Source: Methanobacteriaceae archaeon
GTDB lineage: Archaea; Methanobacteriota; Methanobacteria; Methanobacteriales; Methanobacteriaceae
Length of the DNA: 64,000 nt
Reading direction: 5' to 3'
Assembly (NCBI GenBank): GCA_029219465.1
Contig: JAQXTL010000004.1
Location: 62,001 to 126,000 of the forward strand
Both the position numbers and the translations under genes were made by a program. The notes beneath the pieces were generated by a model. The model made no database searches, was not told the origin of the DNA, and was given only the letters and a program-made list of their open reading frames with translations. Positions within the stretch are counted from its first letter, which is position 1. Every line of letters starts with the position of its first letter. Shown here piece after piece: positions 34,644 through 45,043 of this stretch.

Positions 34644-36254
34644 TTACATCATTGGAGGCATTCCGCCCATTGCGGAAGGGTCCATACCCATGTCTTCTGG
34701 GCCTTTAGTAGATGCAATTACGTCATCGATTCTTAAAATCATTTCAGCTGCTTCAGATGCAGATTGGATAGCTTGTTTTTTGACACGTTTAGGTTCAATT
34801 ACACCAGCTTCTTTCATATCTGATACTTCACCAGTGAATACATCTAATCCCATGTAGAAGGAATCTTCTTGAGCAGCTCTTAAGTCTACTAAAGAGTCGA
34901 TGCTGTCTAAACCTGCGTTTTCAGCTAAGGTTTTAGGTACAACTTCTAAAGCTTCTGCAAATGCGTTGATAGCTAATTGTTCTCTTCCAGAGATAGATTC
35001 TGCGTAATCTTTGAGTTTTTTAGCCATTGCGATTTCTGGAGCTCCTCCACCAGCAACAACTTTGTCGTCTTCTACGGTAGCAGCAACTACACCAATTGCG
35101 TCTTCGATAGCTCTTACGATTTCGTCAACGATGTGTTTGGTACTTCCTCTTACGAATAAGGTTACGGATTTAGCACTGCTGCATTCTTCTACAAAGATCA
35201 TTTCTTCGCCAGAAACTTTTCTTTCTTCAACGATACCAGCTTTACCTAAGTCATCAGCGGTTAAGTCATCTAAGTTGGTGATAACGTTAGCGCCAGTAGC
35301 TTTGGATAATTTTTCGATATCAGATTTTTTAACTCTTCTTACAGCTAAAATACCTGCTTTGGATAAGTAGTGTTGTGCTAAGTCGTCAATACCTTTTTGT
35401 GCGAATAAAACATTTGCACCAGCATCAGCGATTTGGTCAACCATATCTTTAACCATTTTTTCTTCTTGTTCAATGAATGCTTGCATTTGAGCAGGGTCAG
35501 TGATTCTGATTTCAGCGTCAACTTCAGTTTCTTTAACTTCTAAAGGAGCGTTGACTAATGCGATTTTAGCATCTTTGATTTCGCCAGGCATACCAGGGTG
35601 TACTCTTTCTTTGTCTACAATTACACCTTCAACTAAGCTGGATTCTTCAACAACAGCTCCATCTTTTTTCTCGATTTTAATGTTGTCGATGTCAACTTCG
35701 TCACCGTCAGCAACAGCTTCTACAGCACTTACGATTAATTTTGCTAATGGTTCACGTGCAGCTTCAGTTCCTTTACCAGTCATAGCAGTCATAGCTACTT
35801 TCATTAAGGTTTCAGAGTCAACGTCATCAATTGCGATTTCATCTAAGATAGCTTGTGCTTTTTCAGCAGCTTTTCTGTATCCCATAGCAATGATAGTTGG
35901 ATGAATGTCTGAATCGAGTAAAGTTTCGGATTTTTTTAATAATTCTCCAGCAATGATAACTGCAGTAGTAGTTCCGTCTCCAACTTCGTCTTCTTGGGTT
36001 TTTGCTACTTCTACGAGCATTTTTGCTGCAGGGTGTTCAATATCCATTTCTTTTAAGATGGTAACACCATCGTTGGTTACAACAATATCTCCAAGTCCGT
36101 CAACTAACATTTTGTCCATTCCTTTTGGACCTAATGTGGTTCTTACAGTTTCAGCTAATACTTTACCAGCTAAAATGTTATTTCTTTGTGCATCTCTACC
36201 GACAGACCTGTTAGTACCTTCAGGTAAAATAAAAATTGGTTGTCCTTGTGCCAT
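34644..36254 (-). CDS. thsA: Thermosome (group II chaperonin) subunit
   Basis: Forms the ATP-driven double-ring folding chamber of the archaeal cytosol. Typical motifs are '[33 protein letters not shown]', '[18 protein letters not shown]', '[16 protein letters not shown]' and a flexible Gly/Met-rich tail ending 'MGGMPPMM'. The length of 536 residues is normal. AAAAGGTGAT precedes the ATG. The 200-bp upstream region holds TATA-like AAGTATTTATATAACC (minus strand, near 36372) and AAAGGTTTATTC (near 36337). Codon use suggests high expression. Confidence 0.96.
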   Translation of the reverse strand: MAQGQPIFILPEGTNRSVGRDAQRNNILAGKVLAETVRTTLGPKGMDKMLVDGLGDIVVTNDGVTILKEMDIEHPAAKMLVEVAKTQEDEVGDGTTTAVIIAGELLKKSETLLDSDIHPTIIAMGYRKAAEKAQAILDEIAIDDVDSETLMKVAMTAMTGKGTEAAREPLAKLIVSAVEAVADGDEVDIDNIKIEKKDGAVVEESSLVEGVIVDKERVHPGMPGEIKDAKIALVNAPLEVKETEVDAEIRITDPAQMQAFIEQEEKMVKDMVDQIADAGANVLFAQKGIDDLAQHYLSKAGILAVRRVKKSDIEKLSKATGANVITNLDDLTADDLGKAGIVEERKVSGEEMIFVEECSSAKSVTLFVRGSTKHIVDEIVRAIEDAIGVVAATVEDDKVVAGGGAPEIAMAKKLKDYAESISGREQLAINAFAEALEVVPKTLAENAGLDSIDSLVDLRAAQEDSFYMGLDVFTGEVSDMKEAGVIEPKRVKKQAIQSASEAAEMILRIDDVIASTKGPEDMGMDPSAMGGMPPMM

Positions 36255-36456
36255 TAATAATCACCTTTTAGTTTTTTAAATAAATTATTAGATCAGTTTA
36301 AAAATCAACAAGAAAAAATGAGTTATAGTGTTGAATAAACCTTTCTACATATATACTGAGTTTAAGGTTATATAAATACTTTATGGTATAAAATAAATTA
36401 AGGTAAGAAAAAGATTTACAAGTTAAAATTAATAAAAAAAGTATGAAAAAGTAGAA

Positions 36457-37614
36457 TTATCTACTTTGTTTTTTCTCAAATCTGAATGGAGGAGTAGTTT
36501 CTTGAGTTTCATAAGCTTCTTGTTCTTCTTGAAGCTCATTGAAGAAAGCATTGATTTCCTCTAATCTTTTGATTTTACCTTCTTTTTTAGACAATTCATT
36601 TTGAAGTCTCATGTAATCTTCACGAGGAACCATCTGTTCTTTAAGGTATTTAAGCTCACTATCCCTGGATGTGATTTCACTTTGTAATTGGTTTTTAAGA
36701 TTCAAGTAATCTTCTTTAGGAATTGATCTTTCTCTTAAGTATTCCAATTCACTGTTACGAGCAGAAAGCTCATTTTCAAATCTTGTTTGAATTGCAACAT
36801 ATTCATCTTTAGGAACAGTGTTTTCTTTTAAATTGTTAATTTGATTATCTAAGCTTTTAATCTCAACGCTGAATTTGGATTGAAGCTCATCATAAACTTT
36901 TTTAGGAATAGATTCTTTTTTCAAGTTAGTTATTTCACTATCCATTGCACTAATTTCGGATTCAAATTTGGATTGAAGGGAAACATATTCGTCTTTAGGA
37001 ATATACTGTTGTTTTAAATCATTTAACTCTTCTATTTTTCTGTTGATTTCGTCATCTTTTATGAGAATCTCTTTGTCTTTGAGCTCTAACTGTTTTTCAA
37101 GCTCCATAATTTGGGTTTGAGATTCAACATTATTTTCAAGTTTAATGACTTTAATTTTATATTCATCAATAGTTCTTGATAGAGAGTTAATAGTAGCATC
37201 TTTCTCAGCAATGCTTTTGAAAGAATCAGTCAATCTTTCATTTACTTCAGCTAATTCTTTTTTCTTGTAGTCCATTAACTGTTCTGCAAAATATTCTTTA
37301 ATTTCTTCAAGAGAATTGTTGACGTAATCTAACTCATAGATTCTGTCTTCCTGGTTTTTAATAAGAATATCTTTTTCTTCAATTTGTTTTTTCAAAAGAT
37401 TGATTTCATCTTCTGCTTTGAATTTAATAACAGATACTTCTTTTTCCTTATCAATAATGTCTTTTTCCAATTCTTTAATTCTGTGTGGAGTGTTATCCTT
37501 TGCCCTTTCCACTTCAAACTCAGTTATATCATATTTTAACTGATTGATTTCTAATAGACAAGAACGAATTAAAGATTGTAAAGTACTTTTTTCTACATCC
37601 ATTCCTAATTCCAT
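36457..37614 (-). CDS. Long coiled-coil protein with four 31-residue repeats
   Basis: A 385-residue protein that is nearly all charged helix, with no membrane segment or enzyme motif. Residues 205-328 comprise four exact-length 31-residue units, each opening [IV]PK(D/E/K)xY and running 'LQSKFESEI...LDxQIxNLK', with a fifth, partial unit at 329. The helical region before it (40-200) has heptad-like patterning. The C-terminus is 'PPFRFEKKQSR'. It is a lone gene downstream of nothing on its strand and 200 bp from thsA. Possibly a cytoskeletal or envelope-linked scaffold; not recognised. Confidence 0.65.
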   Translation of the reverse strand: MELGMDVEKSTLQSLIRSCLLEINQLKYDITEFEVERAKDNTPHRIKELEKDIIDKEKEVSVIKFKAEDEINLLKKQIEEKDILIKNQEDRIYELDYVNNSLEEIKEYFAEQLMDYKKKELAEVNERLTDSFKSIAEKDATINSLSRTIDEYKIKVIKLENNVESQTQIMELEKQLELKDKEILIKDDEINRKIEELNDLKQQYIPKDEYVSLQSKFESEISAMDSEITNLKKESIPKKVYDELQSKFSVEIKSLDNQINNLKENTVPKDEYVAIQTRFENELSARNSELEYLRERSIPKEDYLNLKNQLQSEITSRDSELKYLKEQMVPREDYMRLQNELSKKEGKIKRLEEINAFFNELQEEQEAYETQETTPPFRFEKKQSR

Positions 37615-37844
37615 TTTATCCCTTAGTTTAAACTTTATCCTAATATCGGCTTCAAATCATTAACCCTTTACTAATTTGAGAATTCCGATATATAGTACAA
37701 TATAATTCCCTAACATAAATTATAAATTTTATACTATTTAAATTAAACCCTTAAATTAACTTAAAAATCAAAATAAAACCTATGGGAAAATTAAAAGGGA
37801 AAATAGAAAATTTAAAAAAAAATAAATAAGAAAAAGTGATAAAA

Positions 37845-38894
37845 TTAAAGTATTTTATCATTAATTAATTCTGCATTCAATATGGATGCTCCAGCAGCAC
37901 CACGGATGGTATTATGTCCAACAAGAACATATTTGAAACTGTTATCAAATGCTTGGTCTTTTCTTAATCTACCAACAGTAACAGCCATACCATTACCTGC
38001 ATTTCTATCCATACGAGGTTGTGGTCTGTTGTCTTCTTCTTTGACAATTACTGGGTTTTCAGGAGCAGAGAATAAATTTAATTTTTGAGGCAATGCTTTG
38101 AAGTTTGCCATTTTGTCTTTAACATCAGCAATGTCAAAGTCATCATCCAACTCTACGAAAACTGCTTCTGTATGACCATCAATAACAGGTACTCTGTGAC
38201 ATGATGCGCTTAATTTGAAATCAGCATTGGATACAGTATTACCATCATATGAACCTAACAAATGAAGGGTTTCGCTTTCCATCTTTTCTTCTTCGTTTCC
38301 AATGTAAGGAACAAGGTTGTCGACAATAGCCATAGATGGAACACCATTGTATCCTGCACCAGATACTGCCTGCATAGTTGATACTCTGATTGATTTTACA
38401 TTGAAGTTATCAACAATAGGTTTTAATGTTAAAGTTAATGCAATAGTGGAACAGTTTGGATTGGTTACAATAAATCCGTCCCAGTCATTTTCTTTTTGTT
38501 GAGCATCAATCATATCTAAGTATTCAGGATTGACTTCAGGAATTACCAATGGAATGTTTTTCTTCATCCGGTGTGCACTAGCATTACTTGCAACAACATA
38601 ATCTTTAGCAAAGTCTTTTTCAACTTTTGCTGCAAATTCGGTTGGAAGAGATGAAAATACAATATCTACATCATTATCCATAGCTTCAGGATTAGTTTCA
38701 CAAACTACAATGTCTTTTACAGATTCAGGCATTTCACTGTCTAAATACCAAGTGGTAGCATCTTCGTATCTTTTTCCAGCAGAACGGGAAGAAGCTGCCA
38801 ATGCAGTAATTTCAAAGTCAGGGTGATTTTCCAAAAGTTGAATGAACCTTTGACCTACCATCCCAGTTGCACCGAGTACACCTACGTTTACCAT
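37845..38894 (-). CDS. asd: Aspartate-semialdehyde dehydrogenase
   Basis: Reduces aspartyl phosphate to aspartate semialdehyde, the branch point to lysine, threonine and methionine. It has 'VGVLGATGMVGQRFIQLLENHP' (NADP site), the catalytic cysteine in 'TNPNCSTIALTLTLKP', 'MQAVSGAGYNGVPS' and the catalytic histidine in 'SASCHRVPVIDGHTEAVFVEL'. The length of 349 residues and these motifs fit the archaeal/fungal branch. The ATG at 38894 follows AGGTGA; the GTG at 38903 lies within that site. Last gene of the ask-dapA-dapB-asd operon. Confidence 0.95.
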   Translation of the reverse strand: MVNVGVLGATGMVGQRFIQLLENHPDFEITALAASSRSAGKRYEDATTWYLDSEMPESVKDIVVCETNPEAMDNDVDIVFSSLPTEFAAKVEKDFAKDYVVASNASAHRMKKNIPLVIPEVNPEYLDMIDAQQKENDWDGFIVTNPNCSTIALTLTLKPIVDNFNVKSIRVSTMQAVSGAGYNGVPSMAIVDNLVPYIGNEEEKMESETLHLLGSYDGNTVSNADFKLSASCHRVPVIDGHTEAVFVELDDDFDIADVKDKMANFKALPQKLNLFSAPENPVIVKEEDNRPQPRMDRNAGNGMAVTVGRLRKDQAFDNSFKYVLVGHNTIRGAAGASILNAELINDKIL

Positions 38895-38903
38895 AAAATT
38901 CAC

Positions 38904-39725
38904 CTATTCTAAACCTAAAACATCGTTCATACTACTTACTACACCTTTTTGTGCATCAGGAACGTATCTAATAGCTCTGATTACACCTGCAATAAATACT
39001 TCTCTAGTATGAGCTTGGTGTTTTACTTCAATTCTTTCACCATCACCGACAAACATTACAGTGTGGTCTCCAACAATATCTCCACCACGAACAGCGTGAA
39101 CACCTATTTCTTCAGGAGTTCTTTTACCAACCATTCCTTTTCTTCCAAATACCCCAACTTCTTCAGGATCTCTTTCGAGTGCATCTGCAATTACTTCAAA
39201 TGCAGTCATAGCAGTTCCGGAAGGAGAGTCTTTTTTCTGGTTGTGGTGTGCTTCAATAATTTCAATATCAAAATCATATAATAAAGGAGCTAATTTTTTT
39301 AATGTGTTGAAAAATACATTTACTCCAATGGACATGTTAGATGAAATAACTGCTCCAACTTTGTTTTCTTCTACGTTTTTAATGTTTGAAGCCATTTGTT
39401 CATCAGTAAAACCAGTAGTACCAACAACAACGTTTACTCCACATGCAGTAGCTGTTTTAATTGTTTCTACAGCTGCATGAGCGATAGTGAAGTCAACTAA
39501 TACATCTGCACCAGATTCTTTTAAGGTTTCTTCTAATTTTTCTGATCCAACGATTTTAACACCAAGTTCTCCAATACCTGCTTGAATACCAGCATCATTA
39601 CCTGCAAGAGGAGTATTAGGTATCTCAATAGCTGCTACTACTTCCATGTCTTCTTGTTCTGTTATTTTTTTAATAATACCGGAGCCCATTCTTCCAGCAG
39701 CTCCAGTTACTGCTACTTTAATCAT
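38904..39725 (-). CDS. dapB: 4-hydroxy-tetrahydrodipicolinate reductase
   Basis: Reduces the dapA product with NAD(P)H on the way to lysine. Motifs: 'VAVTGAAGRMGSGIIKKI' (dinucleotide site), 'VVGTTGFTDEQ', 'IEAHHNQKKDSPSGTAM' (catalytic His and Lys) and 'VHAVRGGDIVGDHTVMFVGDGERIEVKHQAHTREVF'. The length of 273 residues is standard. It is 12 bp after dapA and ends immediately before the asd frame. Confidence 0.96.
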   Translation of the reverse strand: MIKVAVTGAAGRMGSGIIKKITEQEDMEVVAAIEIPNTPLAGNDAGIQAGIGELGVKIVGSEKLEETLKESGADVLVDFTIAHAAVETIKTATACGVNVVVGTTGFTDEQMASNIKNVEENKVGAVISSNMSIGVNVFFNTLKKLAPLLYDFDIEIIEAHHNQKKDSPSGTAMTAFEVIADALERDPEEVGVFGRKGMVGKRTPEEIGVHAVRGGDIVGDHTVMFVGDGERIEVKHQAHTREVFIAGVIRAIRYVPDAQKGVVSSMNDVLGLE

Positions 39726-39737
39726 AATATTACCAAC

Positions 39738-40631
39738 TTAAATTAAATTAGAATCTTTTAATGCTTTTTTAAGAATTTCTAAAGTATCATCATTCATATC
39801 ACATAATGGTTCTCTTAAAGGTCCGGAAGGAAGGCCCATTAAGTTCATTGCGGTTTTTACAGGCACAGGATTAGTTTCTACGAAAAGTGCTCTTATTAAG
39901 TCTAACATTTCATAGTGAAGTTCCAATGCTCTTGTATAATCATCATTTAATATGCTGTCAACCATTAAAACCATTCTTTTTGCATCAATATTTGCAGATG
40001 CACTGATTACACCGGTTCCTCCAACAGCCATAATAGGTAATGTCAATGAATCTTCACCGGAGAGAATATTGAAGTCATCTTCTAAGCCTTCGCGGGAAAG
40101 TGCTTTGTAAATATCAGATATTTTATCTACACTACCACTTGCTTCTTTAATAGCATCAATACCATCGATTTTAGCTAATTCGACAGCAGTTTCTACGCTA
40201 ATATCGCATCCAGTACGTGACGGAACATTATAAGCAATGATTGGAAGATCGCAAGCTTCTGCAATAGAACCATAATGCTTTACTAAAGCATGTTGTTGTG
40301 GTTTATTGTAGTATGGAGTAATTAATAAAGCTGCATCAGCACCAGCATCATAAGCAAATTTGGTAAGAGATAATGCTTCTGATGTTGAGTTACTTCCAGT
40401 TCCAGCAATGGTTTCAACTCTACCATCAACTTCATCTACTAAAACATCAATAACCTTGTGATGTTCTTCATGATCCATTGTAGCGGATTCACCAGTAGTT
40501 CCTGCACCAACTAAACCATTTACACCTTGATCAATCAAATAATTAATATTGGATCTGAAACCTTCTTCATCAAAAGTCCCTTCTTTTGTAAATGGAGTGA
40601 CCATAGCAACATATGTTCCTTCAAAATTCAT
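39738..40631 (-). CDS. dapA: 4-hydroxy-tetrahydrodipicolinate synthase
   Basis: Condenses pyruvate with aspartate semialdehyde. The TIM-barrel aldolase motifs are '[18 protein letters not shown]', '[19 protein letters not shown]', '[19 protein letters not shown]', '[14 protein letters not shown]' and the Schiff-base lysine in '[13 protein letters not shown]'. The length of 297 residues is normal. Its ATG overlaps the aspartokinase stop by 4 bp. Confidence 0.96.
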   Translation of the reverse strand: MNFEGTYVAMVTPFTKEGTFDEEGFRSNINYLIDQGVNGLVGAGTTGESATMDHEEHHKVIDVLVDEVDGRVETIAGTGSNSTSEALSLTKFAYDAGADAALLITPYYNKPQQHALVKHYGSIAEACDLPIIAYNVPSRTGCDISVETAVELAKIDGIDAIKEASGSVDKISDIYKALSREGLEDDFNILSGEDSLTLPIMAVGGTGVISASANIDAKRMVLMVDSILNDDYTRALELHYEMLDLIRALFVETNPVPVKTAMNLMGLPSGPLREPLCDMNDDTLEILKKALKDSNLI

Positions 40632-41848
40632 TCTAAAACCTCTGTAATTAATTTATGTGCTTTTTCACCATCTTCCCAGTCAACAAACAATACAACAGCA
40701 GTTTGTGAGGAAGTGATTTCTAGAATATTAATATTATTTTTCCTGAGTGGTTCTGTAATATCAGATATAATACCTGGAGTTTCAATAATATCTGGACTGA
40801 CAAAAGTTATCATTGCAGTATCTCTTCCAAGAGATAAAGAACTTAAGACGTCAGTTTCAATAACTAATTGATGTAATAAAAGATATGCTTTATTGGAGTC
40901 AGCTTTGTTTACAAATACTGTAATTGAATTTTGACCAGCAGACATACCTAAAATGTTAATACCATCATTAGCAAGAGCTGTGGTTAATTTAGCCATTAAA
41001 CCTACTTTTTTAAGCATGGCTTCTCCAACAATAGCGATAAGTGAAATAGGATCTTTATAAAGGGTGACACATTTTAGCATTTCTCCTTCAAAAGGTCCTA
41101 AAATTGAAGTACCCTTTGAAGTTAAGTCCCCATTAGCGAAATTGATAATTTTAGCGCTGATTAATGGGTCTTTATATTTTAATGCATGAGGATGTAAGAC
41201 CTGTGCTCCATGAGTAGCTAAATCTCTTAATTCCTCAACAGAAATTGCATCTAAAAGTTCAGCACCTTCTATTTTGTTAGGGTCAGTTGACATTACACCA
41301 TCAACATCAGTAACAATTATAACTTCATTTGCATCTAAGCAGTGTCCCATTAAAAATGCTGTAACATCACTTCCACCTCTTCCTAAGGTGGTGATTTCAC
41401 CAGCAGGTCCTTTTCCTAAAAATCCACAAATAACTGGAATAACACCCTGATTTACAAGTTCTTTAATACCTTCAGCATTTTTATTAGTTGCATTTAAATC
41501 TATTTTAGCTTCTAAAGAGTTAGAATCAGTTATAATTGGCCATAATTCATTATATGGATCAATGAATTCAGACTTCACACCTAAAGATTCAATAGTTGCT
41601 GAGAATAATCTAGCACTAGTTAATTCACCCATAGCCATGATTTCTGCCTTTTGCTTGTTAGTTAAACTAGAACCAATAGCATCATTAGATAATCCAATGA
41701 GCTCATCAGTAGTCTTGTTAACAGCAGAAACTACAACTACTACCTGACTGCCTTTCATATACTCATTTACAACGGACTGCGCCGCTTTTTTAATTCTGGA
41801 ACCATCTCCAACCGATGTTCCTCCAAATTTTACTACCATTAAATCCAT
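40628..41848 (-). CDS. ask: Aspartate kinase
   Basis: Phosphorylates aspartate, the committed step of the aspartate family. The kinase domain has '[19 protein letters not shown]', '[18 protein letters not shown]' and '[13 protein letters not shown]'. Two ACT domains follow from about residue 265 ('[42 protein letters not shown]'), so feedback inhibition by lysine or threonine is likely. The ATG at 41848 follows AGGTGAACTTA. First gene of the operon; on the minus strand ATATATATGAATA near 41905 is its TATA region. Confidence 0.95.
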   Translation of the reverse strand: MDLMVVKFGGTSVGDGSRIKKAAQSVVNEYMKGSQVVVVVSAVNKTTDELIGLSNDAIGSSLTNKQKAEIMAMGELTSARLFSATIESLGVKSEFIDPYNELWPIITDSNSLEAKIDLNATNKNAEGIKELVNQGVIPVICGFLGKGPAGEITTLGRGGSDVTAFLMGHCLDANEVIIVTDVDGVMSTDPNKIEGAELLDAISVEELRDLATHGAQVLHPHALKYKDPLISAKIINFANGDLTSKGTSILGPFEGEMLKCVTLYKDPISLIAIVGEAMLKKVGLMAKLTTALANDGINILGMSAGQNSITVFVNKADSNKAYLLLHQLVIETDVLSSLSLGRDTAMITFVSPDIIETPGIISDITEPLRKNNINILEITSSQTAVVLFVDWEDGEKAHKLITEVLE

Positions 41849-42054
41849 TAAGTTCACCTATTTCTTAAAAATTCATTGAAATCTTGTTAGTCAATTAAAC
41901 AAAATATTCATATATATTTTTATCTGACCATATTAATAAACTTTATAAAAACCGTCAAATAAGACTTTAAAAGTTAAATATCAATATACTAAAAAAAGTT
42001 TAAAATTAAAAATAATTAAATAAAAAAAGAGTAATAGAAAATATGAAAAAAAGC

Positions 42055-42252
42055 TTATTCTCTGGTTTGTTCTAACCTTACAAGCCTAGTTACATATCCT
42101 GCAATTTTATTTCTTAAATGTTTAGTACTTACTGTAGAGTATTCTTGTACTAATTTTTTGTTTTGTTCAAAATCAGTAGTAAAAACACCTTTGTGAGTTT
42201 CAATAAGTTCTTTTGCTAAACGTTTAACAAATGAAGTTCTAATATTTCCCAT
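42055..42252 (-). CDS. rps17e: 30S ribosomal protein S17e
   Basis: A small-subunit ribosomal protein shared by archaea and eukaryotes, 65 residues here. The sequence '[38 protein letters not shown]' followed by '[18 protein letters not shown]' is diagnostic. ATG 42252 has GGAGG at 7 nt. It overlaps the end of the chorismate mutase gene by 14 bp, which puts a ribosomal protein behind aromatic amino acid genes. Confidence 0.93.
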   Translation of the reverse strand: MGNIRTSFVKRLAKELIETHKGVFTTDFEQNKKLVQEYSTVSTKHLRNKIAGYVTRLVRLEQTRE

Positions 42253-42580
42253 CAACATTCCTCCTTATAATTTCATTTTGCGCATTTTTATTTAAAATAG
42301 TCAACATATCTACTATTTGATTAATAATATCAACATCAAGACCTTTTTCTTCAGCCAAACCTCTAACTTTTGTATGGACAACCTTTTCTCTAGATTCATC
42401 AAAGATTGGCATTTCCAAATATTCTTTGCAACTAGCTATGTCCCTAGCAAAAGCGGTTCTCTGAGAGATTAAATCAAATATTTGATTATCGATTTCATCA
42501 ATAGATTTCCTTGACTTAGTTAGAAGTTCTTCGGCTTCTTTCTTATCATTAAAAGATTTAATTTCATAACTCCCATTCAA
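42239..42580 (-). CDS. aroQ: Chorismate mutase (AroQ type)
   Basis: Converts chorismate to prephenate for phenylalanine and tyrosine. The all-helical AroQ pattern is '[46 protein letters not shown]' with the two active-site arginines and the lysine. I start it at TTG 42580, which has GGTGAT 4 nt upstream, giving 113 residues. A longer frame to 42631 adds only an Ile-rich string from AT-rich DNA ahead of that ribosome binding site. It lies about 100 bp after aroK. Confidence 0.88.
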   Translation of the reverse strand: MNGSYEIKSFNDKKEAEELLTKSRKSIDEIDNQIFDLISQRTAFARDIASCKEYLEMPIFDESREKVVHTKVRGLAEEKGLDVDIINQIVDMLTILNKNAQNEIIRRNVDGKY

Positions 42581-42679
42581 AAAAATCACCAAATTGATAA
42601 TAATGATAATAATATAATTTATTATTATCATAGTATATAAACTATATGATTAAACCATGAAAATAGTCATCTATAAATA

Positions 42680-43549
42680 TTATTTTAATATATTACAGCC
42701 CACATTATCAACTTTGGTTTCAATTACTCTACCTTCGTATTTATCCCATACAGATTTAATATCATCAATTGAATCATCACTGGCAACAGCAACAAAAGAA
42801 GAACCTGTTCCAGATAACCCTGAAGCAATAGCTCCTGCTTCAAGAGCATCAATAGCTATTGATGAGTTAAATCCTAAAGTTGCAGAGTAAATTAATCCAT
42901 TTAAATTCAATGCTTTGAAATAATCCTTGTTTTTAGCAAAATCAAAAGCAGTTTCAACCAATGGTGCAAGTAATTTCATTCTATCAGGATTTGAATCACC
43001 AGATTTTGAATAGAAATTAGGCATATATACCAATACAGGATAATCATCCATTTTTTCTTTAATAATAAACTCTCTGTTTTTATTGTCTGTTACAACAACA
43101 CCTCCAAAGTATGAAGCTGTTGCATCATCAAATGAACCTGTAATTGTAACTCCGGCTTCCAGAGAGGCATCAATCGCCATATTAATTATCTGCATATCAT
43201 CAAGAGGTTTTAAGTCAAATTCCTCCGATACAATTGATGAGACTGCTTTAACAATTGCATTGGATGAAGCACTGCTGCTTGATAATCCTGAAGCCATTGG
43301 TAAGTTTGATTCTGTTTTTAAATCAACGCCAAAATCAACACTACCAATATCATAGTGATTGAAAACCTTTTGAACACATAATTGCATTAGTCCAACATCA
43401 GCACCAACATCATTTGCGCAAGAAATACCTTCACTTGTTGTTTTTGCCCTGCATTTTATATCTAAACCAATACCGAATGCAGAACCAAAACCAGTTGCAA
43501 TAGCATTGATTATTGTTGCAGAACCAGGTGATCTAACTGTTTGTTTCAT
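42680..43549 (-). CDS. aroK: Shikimate kinase, archaeal GHMP type
   Basis: Phosphorylates shikimate; archaea use a GHMP-superfamily enzyme unrelated to bacterial AroK. GHMP motifs: 'RSPGSATIINAIATGFGSAFGIGLDIK' and 'LPMASGLSSSSASSNAIVKAV' (ATP loop), plus 'ASGLSGTGSSFVAVAS' near the C-terminus. The length of 289 residues is normal. GAGGTT precedes the ATG, which overlaps the stop of the glycosyltransferase gene by 4 bp. Confidence 0.93.
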   Translation of the reverse strand: MKQTVRSPGSATIINAIATGFGSAFGIGLDIKCRAKTTSEGISCANDVGADVGLMQLCVQKVFNHYDIGSVDFGVDLKTESNLPMASGLSSSSASSNAIVKAVSSIVSEEFDLKPLDDMQIINMAIDASLEAGVTITGSFDDATASYFGGVVVTDNKNREFIIKEKMDDYPVLVYMPNFYSKSGDSNPDRMKLLAPLVETAFDFAKNKDYFKALNLNGLIYSATLGFNSSIAIDALEAGAIASGLSGTGSSFVAVASDDSIDDIKSVWDKYEGRVIETKVDNVGCNILK

Positions 43550-44631
43550 TTTTTAACCTCATCATATGGAATTTCCACTTCAGAAAAGTCCATTGCTCTA
43601 GCACGTGCATTAAGTGCCAATGAAGATCTTAACTCCTCATCATCAATAACAGTATCAATTGCTTTAGCTATTGAAGCCACTTTATTTGGATCTACAAGTA
43701 AACCAACATTTTCGTTGATAATTTCAGTAATTCCACCTACATTACTTCCAATAACTGGTTTTCCACATGCTAATGCTTCAATTAAAACCAAACCGAAACT
43801 TTCTGAAAATGATGGTAAAATCAAAACATCACAGCTTGGAATAATATCTGCAACATCATTTCTAGAACCTGTAAATATTACATCATGAATATTTTCATCT
43901 TCAACTTTCTTTTTTAATTTCTTGAATAGTGGTCCATCTCCAACAACTACCAAATAATAGTCGCTTTTGGATACTTTTTTAGCTTCCAAAAGAGAATCTA
44001 CATTTTTCCTTTTGATTAAATTACCTACAAAAAGAACAATTGGTTTGTCTTCAAGATTATTGTCCTTTTTAAAGGTTGAATTTGTTTTAGATGAAAATTT
44101 ATTAACATCAACGGAATTCCAGGAGAGTTTGGTTTTATCTGAAATTCCTTTAACTCCAGTTGCAATGATTTCATGTTTTAGTGCATTACTAACAACAAAA
44201 ACACCATCAGCATCATTTAATACCTTTTTAACTGGTGATCTCATAACTGGCTGTTTTTTATATAATTCAAACATGTCAGAACCATGTGCAGTAACATATG
44301 TTTTAATTCCATGTTTTTTTCCAACTTCAACTGCAGCTGCACCTGCTGGGAATAAATAATGTCCATGAATAATATCAATGTCTTCTTTTTCTATAAGCTC
44401 TTCTAATGCCTTTTTTGCATTCATTTTAAACATTAAACCTCTAACACCAGGAATATTAAGTCCTTTGGTTCCAATAACATGAATTCCATCAATATCCTCA
44501 ATATCTTTATGAGGATAAGTAATCACATAGACTTCATGACCCTCTTCAACCAATTTTTTTGATAAACTGTGAATATGAACGCCCACACCCCCAACATGAG
44601 GTGGAAACTGGCCTACCATAGCTATTTTCAT
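43546..44631 (-). CDS. Glycosyltransferase family 4
   Basis: Transfers a sugar from an activated donor, probably for a cell-surface glycan. GT-B fold features: 'MVGQFPPHVGGVGVHIHSLSKKL', 'DIIHGHYLFPAGAAAVEVG', 'VLFVGNLIKRKNVDSLLEA' and the nucleotide-sugar site 'LPSFSESFGLVLIEALACGKPVIGSNVGGITEII'. The length is 361 residues and there is no membrane segment. It heads a run with aroK, aroQ and rps17e, an association without an obvious functional reason. Donor and acceptor are unknown. Confidence 0.88.
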   Translation of the reverse strand: MKIAMVGQFPPHVGGVGVHIHSLSKKLVEEGHEVYVITYPHKDIEDIDGIHVIGTKGLNIPGVRGLMFKMNAKKALEELIEKEDIDIIHGHYLFPAGAAAVEVGKKHGIKTYVTAHGSDMFELYKKQPVMRSPVKKVLNDADGVFVVSNALKHEIIATGVKGISDKTKLSWNSVDVNKFSSKTNSTFKKDNNLEDKPIVLFVGNLIKRKNVDSLLEAKKVSKSDYYLVVVGDGPLFKKLKKKVEDENIHDVIFTGSRNDVADIIPSCDVLILPSFSESFGLVLIEALACGKPVIGSNVGGITEIINENVGLLVDPNKVASIAKAIDTVIDDEELRSSLALNARARAMDFSEVEIPYDEVKK

Positions 44632-44763
44632 AAAAATAAAACTCCATTAATTAGTAATTAATATTATATAATGATATTATCACTTAAATAAATATCATCA
44701 AAGATTAAATTTAAAAATTTAAAAAAAATAAAAATAGATGTTGTATTAACAACAATACAACAA

Positions 44764-44952
44764 TTAATCCATTTCTTCAAGTTCTTTTTGCAAATCTGCA
44801 ATTTGTATTTCCTTAAAAAACCTTTTGAATTTTCCAGTTTCAATAAGGAAAGCTGAAACTTCAAGAGCATCACGATAAGTATACTCTGAATTCTTAATAA
44901 CATTCTTTTTATATTCATCCATATAGGATGAAGTATTATTTTTATTTACCAT
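44764..44952 (-). CDS. Small charged protein of unknown function
   Basis: A 62-residue frame starting MVNKNNTSSYMDEYKKNVIK and ending 'KRFFKEIQIADLQKELEEMD'. Helical and highly charged, with coding-like composition. The ATG at 44952 is preferred over a TTG four codons upstream. A TATA-like AATTATATATGAT lies near 45003-45015 on the minus strand. No family recognised; it may be real, but this rests on composition only. Confidence 0.45.
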   Translation of the reverse strand: MVNKNNTSSYMDEYKKNVIKNSEYTYRDALEVSAFLIETGKFKRFFKEIQIADLQKELEEMD

Positions 44953-45043
44953 AGTTAATACCAACTAAATTAATAATTAATCTAATATCCCTATTAATTT
45001 AATCATATATAATTTTTTGGTATTCCAAAATAATACTTAAATA

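Noticed and set aside
42581-42631. Extra Ile-rich N-terminus of chorismate mutase
   Set aside because: It comes from AT-rich intergenic sequence before the GGTGAT ribosome binding site; the TTG at 42580 gives the normal family length.
44664-44918. An 84-residue minus-strand frame
   Set aside because: It overlaps the better-supported 44764-44952 frame and reads as hydrophobic low-complexity sequence.
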